From contig VWZS01003954.1 of the NCBI GenBank assembly GCA_013397075.1, forward strand, positions 248,001 through 312,000: a stretch of 64,000 nt of DNA. Reading direction: 5' to 3'. Position 1 is the first letter of the stretch; the number at the start of each line of letters is the position of its first letter. Made by a program: the position numbers and the translations under genes. Of this stretch, positions 1 to 11,400 are shown one piece after another. The notes below the pieces were generated by a model. The model did no database searches and was not told where the DNA came from. It saw only the letters and a program-made list of their open reading frames with translations. The stretch is from Rhabdornis inornatus. Lineage: Eukaryota; Chordata; Aves; Passeriformes; Rhabdornithidae.

Positions 1-1604
1 ACCATTTTTCTGATGAGCAAAGCAAGAGAAAACAGTTCAAAGCTCTTGGAAAGCCATATGTATACTTTTACAAAAGACATCTGCAATTCACCAGTGAGGT
101 TCTAGACCTAGTATAATTTATTTAGCAGTCTGTATATAGAGGTTCAGAATATGCAAAATATGCAAGGTTCAGACATTTCTTTAGCGCCTCCATAAAATTA
201 ATTTTAAAGTATATAAATATTCATACTTTGAATAGTCATCTCAGCATGTGAAGCTTTTATTTTTATATGAAAATACCAATTCCTGCAAAGAGTCTGAAAT
301 AAAGTAAAAATGTATTAATCCTAAAGTATGCACACAAACACATGCAATTTCTTTACATAAACACTTCTGAACTTCTGGGTGATTAATGCTTGATTACAAA
401 AAGAGATCCTTAAAAACTAGCTTCACTAATTATGCACTAATTTTTAACGTACTTGAAAACAAGTCAGGTTTTACTGCTGTTAGACAAGTTGATCCACACC
501 TGAAAGCACAAGATGGCTTTCAATTCGTGCCATGGTTATTGTATGTCTTTGTTGCTACCGAAATGGGTTATGGGTGAGGGTAGTGTCCGACAAGTCCAAT
601 TGCTCAACGGGTTGAGCAAGAGTGCCTGGGTACCTCAGCAGAGCCTCCTGCTGAGCCAGCACTACCACTGTCACAGGAGGACTTTGTTAAGGACCAGATC
701 AGGGGATAGCAAAACAAGTAAAGCTGAACAATGACAGCCCATGTCAGAGGTGGGTGGCTCCAGCAGGGATCACAGAAGGGATGTGTGCTTTGGGGAACAG
801 CATAGAAGCATTTGTCTAGATATGTTTAAAGATTCAGAGACAAGTCTTTTGTATCAGTCCTTTTAGTGAGAGAAGATGCAGCTTTCCTACAAAACAAGAG
901 GGTGCAGTCCTACCATACAGCACTATCCAAGGCCTACATTATTATATTTGTAACCACATAGATGTTCTTATTTTCTTTTTTATACACTCAAACACATTCA
1001 GAAATAAAGATGTTTGGACAACGAAGACCCTTAAAGAAAATTTAAGGGACTAACACCACCCTGCTTAAAGAAAAAAAAATTTTAAAAAAGTCTAAGTTTT
1101 ATTATAAGCATCATGACACTGACATGCAGATTTTTAATAATGCTGGTTGCAATTATACAAATCAGTGTTCCAACCCACAGAGAAGTCAGTTTTCAAATAC
1201 ATAACATTAACACAGACATTAGACAGGATCTGGCATGCTGCCAACAGAGAAGCCTAGCTCTGGAATCATGTAATATTAAGTCTGGGGTTACTTGATGCAA
1301 GATTACAAGGCAACAAGTTCAAAAAGGTGGTTATAAAAACATCACAGGAAACAAAATTATTTTAAATAAAAGCAAACAATCATATTTCAGTATTTGGAAG
1401 GCATTTGAAAATGCTTTTTTTGCATGCAACCACTCCACAAAGCTAATATTGTGTGTAACTGGAAACATTTTGAAAAAATTCTTACTAAAGTCAAAGATGG
1501 TAATTGTGAACTATGGGATCTGTCCTTAGATAAAAGGGGGTAAACTGAATAAAATTTGTTATATCTGTTATAGATACAAATCTACAAGCACACTCTCATA
1601 TCTT

Positions 1605-1648
1605 AAGGAGGGGAGAAAGGGGAAGAGAGAGAAAATGAAGGAGAGAAG
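1605..1648 (+). repeat. Polypurine tract
   Basis: Positions 1605-1635 are uninterrupted purines (A and G), and the run continues to 1648 with a single T. It is low-complexity sequence with no evidence of function. Confidence 0.75.
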
Positions 1649-2016
1649 TACACAAGACAGAAGAGCAAGAGTTATCAGGTGCTATAAATCAATGTTTCAA
1701 ACACAGACCTTAGACACGAGTACATGACTTTGGTACAGAACAACTGAAATAACACAATTCCAGCATTTGTTGATGTGCAATCCACTGGAAATGAAAGGCC
1801 TACCTGAGAGACCATCTACACCAGGTTTACTAGCTAGCAAAACATTGGGCTTGATAGGTTCATAATGATCTTGAAAAGCAACGCACCAACCTTACGGTTG
1901 TATTTAAGAACTTTAAGAAGCCTTCCAGACAGTGTTCCAAGAAAAGGTAAACTAGCAAAAAACTGGTCATTTACAGACATTTTAAAAATACTAAAAATGT
2001 TTGTGTTGGCTCTTAC

Positions 2017-2130
2017 CTCTCGTATATGAGCACTTCACTCATTTTGTACATTTAAAAAACCCTCCTTGCATAAGAACATGCTTGAGGAGTATTATCAGTT
2101 TGTGCTGAGAAGTCAAATGCTCTTTTAGTC
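2017..2130 (-). other. Candidate non-coding exon on the minus strand
   Basis: Read on the minus strand, this 114-base segment has a good acceptor on its upstream side (T-rich tract ending in TTTTTAGCAG) and a good donor on its downstream side (ACGAGAG followed by GTAAGA). All three frames contain stops, so if spliced it would be 5' untranslated or part of a long non-coding RNA. It lies about 3.4 kb downstream of the putative first exon at 5523, in the matching orientation. Paired splice-like sites occur by chance in AT-rich DNA, so this is a weak call that needs transcript evidence. Confidence 0.22.
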
Positions 2131-3955
2131 CTGCTAAAAATATAGAATCTATTTTGTGACTATTATAAATACTTAAAATACATAGAGGAAGAGTTGTAGC
2201 AGACCACCTGTGAGATTTTCTTCAGTAGCTGGAAATATCCTTTGTCAATGAACCAGCAGCTAAAGAGCTGTTTCTGAAAAAAGCATGCAGTTTTGGCAAA
2301 CTGATCTGATAGTCTATCTGGGAACTTCTGCCAGAAATGCCACGACTTTCAGTGTGCTATTACTTGCAAAACATGTTTCTTCCCATCGTTCTCCAGCCAT
2401 AAGGTGGGAGGAGGAAAAGATGAGCAATAGCTGTGCTGTATCCTTCCAAGCTGGTTCTGCCCATTATACAGCTCCTAATCCAAACAATTTAAGCACACAA
2501 GTAAAAGCTACTCTTTTCTGTAAACACTTCCAGGAGCAGGACCTAAGCTTGCATGGCTTAGACCAAGCATAAACTAATAGCTAGAGCTAACCTCAAGTTT
2601 ACTTCTGTTTAAACAGCATAAGCAAAAGCCACTGCTGGCCAAACTGAAGCTTAAGGCTTAATACAAGGGGGTAAACTGAATATTGATATAAGCCACTTGG
2701 TCACTAGGGACCTGTCTCAATCCAGCATTCTTAGTCCAATACTGTATCATGCAACAGTTTTCCCAGAAGCACAAATGATGTTTCTCAACCATTAAAAAAT
2801 AAAAAGTAATGTTTCAGAGCATGCTTTTATACCCTAGCAGCAGGGATCTCTTTACTTTAGGATAATGTAGTCACAGAAAACAGAAACACAACCCAGCTTG
2901 TTTGTTTTAAATTAAATTCGTCACTGCACATCCAATTAACTCTGGAATGCATAAGACACAGCACCCAAGCAAATAGAGGCTTTAAATTTAACAGCAACTT
3001 TCAGTCTGCTCTGTTAGAAGCTGTGTATAGCAGTAATTGACAACGTATTTATTATGCAAGATTCATACGACAAAGGGAAAGGACTTTTAGGCTATGACAC
3101 AAAGGCTTTCAGCATTAGAAAGGGTCAGACCAATCTGCAAAAGCATAATATGAAGCAAAGCCATTTAAATTATTTGTAAAATGTAGACATTCATCAGTAT
3201 ACAAAAGTTTCATGGGAAAACAATGACAAAGTAAAAAGTCATCCTATTTTCATATGCTAATTAATTAAATATGCCAAATGCATTTAATCTCTTATTATAA
3301 CCATAGGGGGAGACAGACCAAACTCTTGAAGTTCCAAAAAGCCAGGTCATTAGTGTGCCAAGTCATTCTTCAGACCTTCTCCTTATATACAAATTTACAT
3401 TCCCAACTTATAGCATATGTAAGTAAAATTTGACTCCCTCTCCCACCCCCTCCATTTCTCCTTCTTTGGAAGGCACTTTCTATCTCTTGTTCTTATATTT
3501 TAAAGTCTTATTAAATGCTAGAAATAACTCATTTTCTAGGGAAAAAAAAAAACAAACCCTAAAAGCACAGAAGCCATTTTGCCAAAGGCCTGAGTTAAAC
3601 ACCCCAGTCCCCCTAAGACACAGAATAAGCTAGCTGAAAATGAGATTAATAACATTCTTGCACATATGCACAAAAATCCACACATAGTTTGTAGTCTTTA
3701 AGTGCAGATGACATTTCTAGCCATTTCTTGCCTTTCCAAACAAGAAAGGGATTCTTATGTTTACGTAAGTTTCTCCTTGCTTAATAAATCTTAAATTGAA
3801 ACAGATTTTTTTAAACAATTACCTTTTTCAGAGTTATCATACTACAGGATATTAGGAAAAACCAGACTCTCCTGTTGCTTTTACCCACATCTGACTCCAA
3901 TCTTAATAGTTTAGCTATTAACCCTGTAAGGTCCTTACACACACACCTTGCCCAG

Positions 3956-3965
3956 TTGACGTCAA
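3956..3965. promoter_or_regulatory. CRE-like palindrome
   Basis: The perfect 10-base palindrome TTGACGTCAA contains TGACGTCA, the full consensus for CREB/ATF-type bZIP factors. It lies about 1.6 kb from the putative minus-strand start, on the transcribed side. A full CRE is uncommon in AT-rich DNA, but a single site proves nothing about regulation. Confidence 0.3.
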
Positions 3966-4559
3966 AATTTTTATGTGACTGATCTGGGCTTAGTCATTAC
4001 AAAATCTTTTGTTGTACAGAAAGAGAGCAGCTCCATGGACCTTGATTTACAGGACACAATTAACTGGGCTGTTGGCAGAACTGCACCAGCCCGGCTCATC
4101 CGGGGCTCTGCAGGGAGAAATGAAAGGATCTGTCACTGCATCAGAGTAACGGCTCTCTCCATCCATCGCCTTTCCTTTCCACTCCCTGCCCACACTCATT
4201 CTGATCTACTCACAGCTTGGGATGAAAACCTGGCCGTTGTGATATACCTGTCTTGCAAAGAAATAGTACAAATAACCCTAATTCCCCCTAGAAATAGAAA
4301 GAACTACAGCTAAAATGGAGAAAACCCAATCCTACTAGAAAAGTCTCAGTACTTACTCTAGAGTTTTCTGTGCAAAACATAGTTTAAAGATCTCAGTTGC
4401 CAGCTAAACAATGATCACAGGGAATTTCACCACAATAACGCTAGCAATTCATTTGTGCAAGTTTTTAGGTTTTCGCTTGTTGGGAATACGCATTGTTAAC
4501 CATTAAATTTCGCTGTATAAACATTTCTCAGCGAGCCTGTAAAATACCCCCCGCTGCGT

Positions 4560-5970
4560 TTCCTCACTCTCCAGCTGACAGCATTTAGAAACACTGGTAC
4601 TGGCGGGTGCTTTATTTTGGCTCCCTGGGCCACCCCCGCTGGGGTACAGTGAGAGATTCCTGTCAAAGGCCAGACCCAGCCACCCCAGGCTCGGACCACA
4701 GCGAAGGCGCCTGGACTCAGCCCAGCCCGACCGATTAACAAATGGTGTGGCTGCTGGAGTTCGAAATCCCGCGGTGGGTATAAACATTCTGGGAGAAGGG
4801 ACTCGCGGACGGTCCGTGGCCCTTCCAGAGCTCTCTTCTTTAAGAGAGGAAAGCACATACACACACACCTTCAGCGAGGTGCGTGGCTGCAGGGGTGGGT
4901 GTGGGATTACCCCCCAGCTAAAGCGGGCAGTGTGGAAGGTGCCGCCGGGATGGCAGACCAGGGCTCCCACTCCGCCAGGGTCCCCGCTCGGGGCAGGAGG
5001 GCGCCCAGAGGCGGATGCTTCGCTCAGGATAAGGGAGAGGGCGGCGGCTGCCCAGAAGGGCCAGTTGTCATGCACTGACAGGCAACAGCTGAGCTCCCGC
5101 ATCTGCACCCTCACTGAGACCGGCGACCGCGGCGTCCCGCCGGGCGCACCGAGCTGGCACGGCGGCAGCGCCGCGACGCCTTCCCCCGACAGCCGCCGCG
5201 GGGCCCGGCGGGGACGCCCTGCGCTCCCCACCGCCTCCTCCGCTCTCACAGGCCCGCAGCCCCGTCCGACAACTCCGCACAGGACGGCGCAGCACCAGCG
5301 GCGCTGACGAGCGCCGGCTCCGGGCTCGGGCGGCTGCTCACCGGCGCGCCCTGGCGATGCAAGCCCCGGGCAGGGCGCAGGACCCCCGCCGCACCGCGGG
5401 AAGCGCTCCGCCGCCAGTGGCACGGTGCCGGCTGCGGACGGCGCTCTGCCAAACTCGTCGGGCGTTCCGCCGCGCCGCCGCAGGGTGCTCGTCAGTCGTC
5501 ACCCCGGGGAGCCTCCACTTACCTTCCCCGCAGCGCGGCCGGACCACGGCGATGAATTNCGGGGGCTCGGGAGAGCGTGTGGGGAGCGCGGCGTGAGCCC
5601 GGGAAGGCCGGGGAGCAGGCGGGGCACGGGTGGGTTCTACGCTCCCTTTCTCTCGGTCAGACGGAACTGTGAAGCCGCAGCTTTCACCGAGGGAGCGGGA
5701 CGGGGAAAGTTAATAAAAAACTTCTCCTGCTGGTCTGTGCAGAGGGGTGCGATGGAGCCTGTTCCGCTGGGTTTGCGGCCCACGGTGTTCCCGGTGGGCT
5801 GCGCACAGCCTCGCTGGCACCCGGGCACTGCTGAAGAGAAGGCGGTGCGGGGCCCGCAGCCGCCCGAGGGGGATGGCGGGGCTGGGCGCGCCCCAAAGCA
5901 AAGCGGCTGCGGTCTCAACACTGAAGAGCCGGCAAAACGAAGGCGATCGACATTGAAGAGACACTGAAGT
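4560..5970. promoter_or_regulatory. CpG island, probable vertebrate promoter
   Basis: This is the only strongly GC-rich and CpG-dense block in the window, flanked on both sides by AT-rich DNA. The core is about 4950-5930. It has GC boxes (CCCCGCC-type) on the minus strand near 5614 and no clear positioned TATA box. CpG islands of this size in birds usually mark the promoter and first exon of a gene, and it is the only good candidate for one here. The best splice signal inside it is a minus-strand donor at 5522/5523, so the favoured direction is leftward. A rightward or bidirectional promoter cannot be excluded. One unresolved base (N) lies at 5559. Long ORFs overlap here in several frames because GC-rich DNA has few stops; none looks like a protein. 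Confidence 0.8.
5523..5690 (-). other. Putative 5' non-coding first exon
   Basis: On the minus strand the sequence GGGGAAG is followed by GTAAGTGG, a full match to the vertebrate splice donor consensus, with the exon ending at position 5523. Upstream (higher coordinates) lie GC boxes and a T-rich stretch around 5709-5727 that could act as a weak core promoter. I see no ATG on the minus strand between about 5523 and 5740, so the exon would be 5' untranslated. The 5' edge at about 5690 is a guess. The gene cannot be named because its coding exons would lie left of the window. It may instead be a long non-coding RNA. Confidence 0.4.
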
Positions 5971-8395
5971 AGCCAGGCACACGTATAAGTCCCTTTCCTT
6001 TTGTCGTTACCGGCACTTTTGGTATCTGTTAAGCTGCTGGAGTCTGCAGCCCTTGACCCCGTTACTCCTACCTAATACTCTTTAAGCAACGTGGATTGAG
6101 CTCCTGGTTCTCTAGTGGTCTGTGTTTAAACCCTCCATGGAAACATGAAAGGATGAATAACGTGGCATTTAACTCAATGTTATACTTCTATAGGTGTAAA
6201 TTGGAAGGTGAGAATAATTTTGCCAGAGTGACTTCTAGGCAGTCACAAACTCTCGCCGCTCGGTGAAACAAATGCGTTTGGAGCCTCAAAAGTTGCTTTA
6301 TATTAAAGCTGTGTCTCTGGCAGTGTCTCTCTTGATTCTATAAACAAGGAATTATATGAGGAAATGAAAATGAGAATTTCTTAGTGTTCTGGAGCACATT
6401 TGGTTTTCCTCTGTTAGCAGAGTAAGTTTATCTGTATTCCAATCTGGTAAAAATAATATTTCTCCGTCTGAAAAAATGAAAACTTAACTCACAGGAAACC
6501 ACTTCAGACTACAACCATAGGCTACAACTTTGCTACAGTCAAGAGTGTTAAAACTACTTCTCACCTTATAAGTTTCAACTGCAATTCAAGCCCTGGGTGC
6601 TCTTTTAAATCCTAATTTTTCAATTTTTTAAATGTTAATTTTTCAATTCCTTTGAAATGTTAAGCAAGTCTGAAAATAAATATTTCCAAATTGCATCATT
6701 GAAATTTTCAGAAAAAAAGAATAGATGCTTGTACAGACAGGGGAAACCTCAGAAGAGTCAGCCTCTCTCACTCTTTCCATCAGAATGAATTTGTATTTCT
6801 CCTTTAATTTAAGAAAAAAACACAGAAGATGAAGCAGGAGTGTGAAAAAATTAAGTATATTGTAAAATATATAATATAATAATAACATAATATAATAATG
6901 TAAAATTAATTGTAAAAGGAATGAGAATAAAAGGGTGGCAAATACGGCAAAGGAGCCATCTGCTGCCTTAGGGCTGTTTGCCCCTTGTCTTGTGTTTTTC
7001 CCTGCCACCTATTCAAGCATTTCTATATCACTTATCACAAAGATCTACTCTTAGGTTCTGTTGGCAGCACTGCATGATTTCTGTCGTTTACTTCTTCCCA
7101 CTTCATGTTCCAAACACATAGGAAATAAGATTGCTTGGCTTTTAAATAACCTTGTCAAAGGTGTTTGAAGTCATATATTAGCAGATCTGAATCTGAAATG
7201 AAAGAATTTATGGCCAATGCACTCTTTTAAGTTGTATATCTGTTTATCTGATCCTCACTTACAAGTGCCTCTAATTAAGCTATAAACTCCCAGTTTCTAC
7301 TTAACCATATGGGTAGCCTGGGAAGTTTGCTACAGTAATGTAATTTTCCCATTCTAAGGCCATGTCTGCAATGCAAATCCATCATGGCTGTTTAGAAAGT
7401 GTTATAACCTGCCCTGTTTTTCACGACATGGAAATAAAGCATGTCCAAGTTACCAACTGTAATCCTGAAACAGTACAGACAGTTTTCTTTTTGGACCTGC
7501 AGGACTTTGTGTCCAAGAGAAAAACACACCTACTGCAAACAGCAGGAAAGATAAAAAATTGCAACCTGCAAATACAATTAGTGAGGAAGGGACAATAATA
7601 TTTCCATCAATTTTTTTTCACTTTCTGTGGGAGCTACTTGGCCACATTCTTGCACCCTTGTGCTTTTGTTGCATTCTCTCCTCAGATACTGTTCACAGGT
7701 TTTAATTGCATGCACATTTCATTCACTTGAAGTGTAGTTCATTTGAGGATGGGGTCTTGTCTGCCGCTGGAGTAGGTTGCAAGATGGTATAAGGAAAGCT
7801 TACACATAAAAAATGCCCAGAATATATATTTGTATATTTTAAAATTCTGTTAAAAATTTCAAAAACATCTATGCAAGAAAAAAAATAAACTGCTGATCAG
7901 CAAGTTTAAAGGGGGCTTGAGTCCCACCTTTGGTACTGTAACATAGTAGAAACCCCAAATTCCATGAGACTGTTGCCCACTTTATGAAAAATGTTTTCTA
8001 AAATGTGTTTTATATTTAGAATTTTTCTGTGAAAAGTATTGCTGACAGTTATCATTAATTTCATGTGAGGAATGCAGTTTTTGGCCCACTTTGAAGGAGG
8101 TCAGAATTTAAAAATGTGAAGTATGAGATGTTTTTCTGTGATTTTGAAGTAGGAGGAAAGTCTCTGTACAGATTCATACAGGTACCGTGGAAGGAAATGC
8201 CCAGAGCAATCCATCAGACCTTCTTTTCCAATCCCACTTCTTCCAGTGAATACTTTAAATATTTCTTATTATCTTTAAAGTATCCCATGTTTACATATGG
8301 AAACTGTACATACAGAGTTGCAGCTGCAACTGCAGGTAAGCGAACATGAGTAGCTCCTTGTGTAACAAACATGTAATCAAGCACTGATGTAGCTT
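5971..8395. other. Non-coding DNA right of the CpG island
   Basis: The stretch is AT-rich and has no recognisable exon, repeat family or RNA gene, apart from an AT-rich low-complexity patch at 6855-6903. ORFs of 60-120 residues here have low-complexity or unremarkable translations and look random. Confidence 0.6.
6855..6903. repeat. AT-rich low-complexity repeat
   Basis: Irregular reiterations of ATAAT and ATATAAT units. It is simple low-complexity sequence with no other signal. Confidence 0.75.
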
Positions 8396-8469
8396 TGAGG
8401 CTGGCCTGGAAGAGGTGGCTGGACCAGACGGCGCTCAGAGGTGCCTTCCAACCCTGATCCTGTGATCTA
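8396..8469 (+). mobile_element. CR1 LINE, short 3'-end fragment
   Basis: The segment reads like the last 70-odd bases of the avian CR1 3' untranslated region: a 'GGACCAGA' block, then 'AGAGGTGCCTTCCAACCCTG', then a degenerate 'TCCTGTGATCT' tail. CR1 copies are usually 5'-truncated, which fits a fragment containing only the 3' end. It carries no coding sequence. Confidence 0.8.
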
Positions 8470-11400
8470 GAGCTGTTGGATTCAGCCAATACAGGTCTGA
8501 CTACGTTGTCTGATTACTAAAACCATTTAAGTATGGGGAAGAGAAAAAGGCCATGCCCAAAGATGGAAAGTTTTGAGTGAAACATAGCAGTCTTTACACT
8601 GACTTTTCGCCATCCCACAGATGTCTGTGATGGGTTTCCTGTGTATTAAAACAAAATTTTTGTTAAATTGGGGGCAAGATTTGAATTTCATGAAAGTCCC
8701 ACTTGTACTGTTTTGGTTTAGCTTTTTTCTAAGGTGTGAAGCGTAGACCTGCTTCATTTGGGGATTTTGGGAGAGAAATGGTGCTTTAATTTCTGTTGCT
8801 TGCTTTTTATGACACTGTACAATGGATTTTTTCTTTCTCTTTTTATTACTCAGTCTTTCTTCAGGAAGGGACATCACAATGGATACAATGGCCATTCCTT
8901 TCATATATGTGCCTCTAAACAGCAGTAGGAATGCCTCCGTTTGCCTGTTTGCATTCAGAGAATAAAACTGTCTTACGCCATATTGGTCATATGAGGCTTA
9001 GTTAATCTTTATGCAGAGTTATTCAGACAAAAAACTGTATGGAAGCACATAAATTATTAATATTAACAAGAGCAGCTTGTTAAAACTCTGTGTTAGGTGT
9101 TTTGCTGTTTTTGGGACACTTTAACGGGAATCAAGTAATGTGGACTGGCCAAAGCAATTAGGCCTAACCTTTCAAATGCTGATTCCTATAAACCCAACTC
9201 TTTTCTTTGGCTTGTGCCCAGCAATATGTTCTTTATCAGTTGTATAGAATTGGGTTAAAAAAGCCCTAGTCTTGAAAACTCTGGAGTTGTTTTCAAATTG
9301 AGATTAAGAGGGTTGTTTTCCTCTTAACCTTGGCAGATGTACCGCTTTTGTCTTCTGTATCTGCATGAACCTAAAAATCTACACCAAACCTTCTCTGAGT
9401 GCTGTACAGTTTTGCAGGGTAGTTGGAAACCTGGTCACTGGTGAGTTGAAGCAGGGATAGACTGAGGAGTACTATGAGTCCCATCACAGTGTCCAGGTTT
9501 GATTTCCCATGTGAACCTGGGTGAAGCATGCAAGGAGGGAGAAAATTGCATCCTGCCACAGGATCAGGACAAAGCGGGAGTGCATGCTTGCGTTTTGGAG
9601 AGCTAATGACTTCTCAGGCTTTCCAGTTCAAGTATTGTTCCAGTTTACTGTATCTCCTTTTTTGATTTATTTTTGCAATAGTCCTTCATTTTTTATAAGA
9701 TCTCTCCTGCTGATTTTTGTCTGTTTTGTTTGTTTTGGCCTTATCCTATGGCTCCATAACTTTTTCAGCTCTATAGTCCTGCCTAATCTCTGTTTAAAAG
9801 TTAGCTGAATCCTTGCATGGCCAGCTACAAAAACATTTCTTATGGATTTCTTTCACAGGCACCTTCCCTGGATGTTTAACTCTTTATGTTCCTTCCTGGG
9901 CTAAACTGTTATCCTCATACGAAGGCTTCATGCCCTGCCTTTGATCACAGACTGTTCCATTGGTTCTTCTAGCTGAGTTATTTCCTGTGGATTAGGAGAA
10001 AATGGGCAATTTGTCTGAGATGAAAAAAGCAACGTTTTGTTTACAATACACGTAAGTAATGCCAGTCCTGTTTCCAAGATCTGCTGCAGTGCCTTGCTCC
10101 CTTCTGCCAGAGCTGGAGTCAGTCCTGTGAGCTACAGTGACGTTTGGAGCAGCTCTTGGAAAACATCCCAACATTTCTGTAACTATTCCAGCCATGGATG
10201 ATTGTATTCTGCCTTGTGAGTGGTCTCAGATGAATCTGGTTGCATTCAAGAAACAATGGCAGAATTCCTTGCATTTCTCTAGTTTCGAAAGAATACTCAG
10301 AAACCCAGTGGTTCTTTGCATATCTATTTCCCAGTCCCACCAGTCTCCTATCTGCATGGGACTACAATGGATTTTTTACAGCATTTTCCCCAAGAGTGTG
10401 TGGCCCTTTCACTGCATGGAGGTGTTTCTGTTTGAACAGGAGACACCAACAACCTTCTGTTGTCCCTACTTTGAGAGATAAAATATCTTTGAGAGCACCT
10501 GTCCAATCCCTCATGCAGTAAGACACTTGATGATTAACCCTTTTTTAAGATTGATTCACTTTTGTAGGTGCTACACAGAAAAAACCCAAAAGTGTTTCAC
10601 AGAAGGCAATAAATATTATTTTAGATAAATAACAATAATTATTTAAAGTATCTTTTGTACTTAGTAAATTCAATTTACTTAAAAATGGCACTTTGGGAAG
10701 CCGAGGTGTTAGAAGTTAGGGATAATATGCCACACTATTTGTCCTTTTCCTTCTCTATAATGGCAAAAGTGTAAATCACAATCCTAACTTGATTAACTTT
10801 TGTTTCACTGTGTTATGGTTTTGACATTATTTAAAAGTATTTCATTATTTAACTATGCAGAGATCTTAATCTTTTACTCAAATGTAAATTGCAAAGTACA
10901 ATCTCTAAACAAAATGATTGAATACCATTGATTTTTCATCAAATAATTGTGGCAAATCTTGTAATCAATTATTCATTATTCTTAGAGAAGAATAGATGAC
11001 ATGAAAAGTAAGCTGTAATTAAGATAAAAAACTACTGGATTCTGTACTGATAATTTCTTTTGAAATTACAATTCTTGCAATTAAATCAAATTGAAATTAA
11101 AATGTGAGTAGCCTGATTGAGGAACTGAGTAATGATTGTACATAAGTGTAATCTGAAAGAGCCTATTCACGTATGGGGACAGACATGACATTTGATGCCT
11201 GAAGTATTTTCTATTTTTCCCATGCATTACTTCTGTCTAATGCAGAAGTAATCTAATGCAGATTTTAATTTCCTCCATTATTATGTGACCAATGCAACAG
11301 TTGCAAAACATAAAGCACATTCTTAAAAACAAACATTTAATTCCTGTGCTAAATTTATCTTTAGCCTAATTTGCGTTTTTCATTCTAAGTGCCAAAAATG

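Larger units (their letters stand above)
1..4550. other. AT-rich non-coding flank, left of the CpG island
   Basis: No open reading frame here has recognisable protein content; the longest, about 112 residues near 3975-4313, resembles nothing I know. The sequence is AT-rich and single-copy in appearance, with many scattered AATAAA and TTTATT motifs that are expected by chance. A purine run lies at 1605-1648 and a CRE-like palindrome at 3956-3965. If the minus-strand promoter in the CpG island is real, this stretch would be the first intron or 5' part of that transcript. That reading is inference; only the lack of coding sequence is seen directly. Confidence 0.6.

Noticed and set aside
1804..1829. 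Minus-strand 26-base segment translating as a collagen-like Gly-X-Y run, followed by a GTAGGC donor
   Set aside because: Only three triplets long, the pyrimidine tract is weak, the exon phase is unusual for collagens, and no second such exon was found nearby.
4503..5423. 306-residue minus-strand ORF and several overlapping ORFs in the CpG island
   Set aside because: GC-rich DNA has few stop codons, so long frames open on both strands together. The translation is Pro/Gly/Arg-rich at first and shows no known domain. A hydrophobic stretch resembling a signal peptide is not enough.
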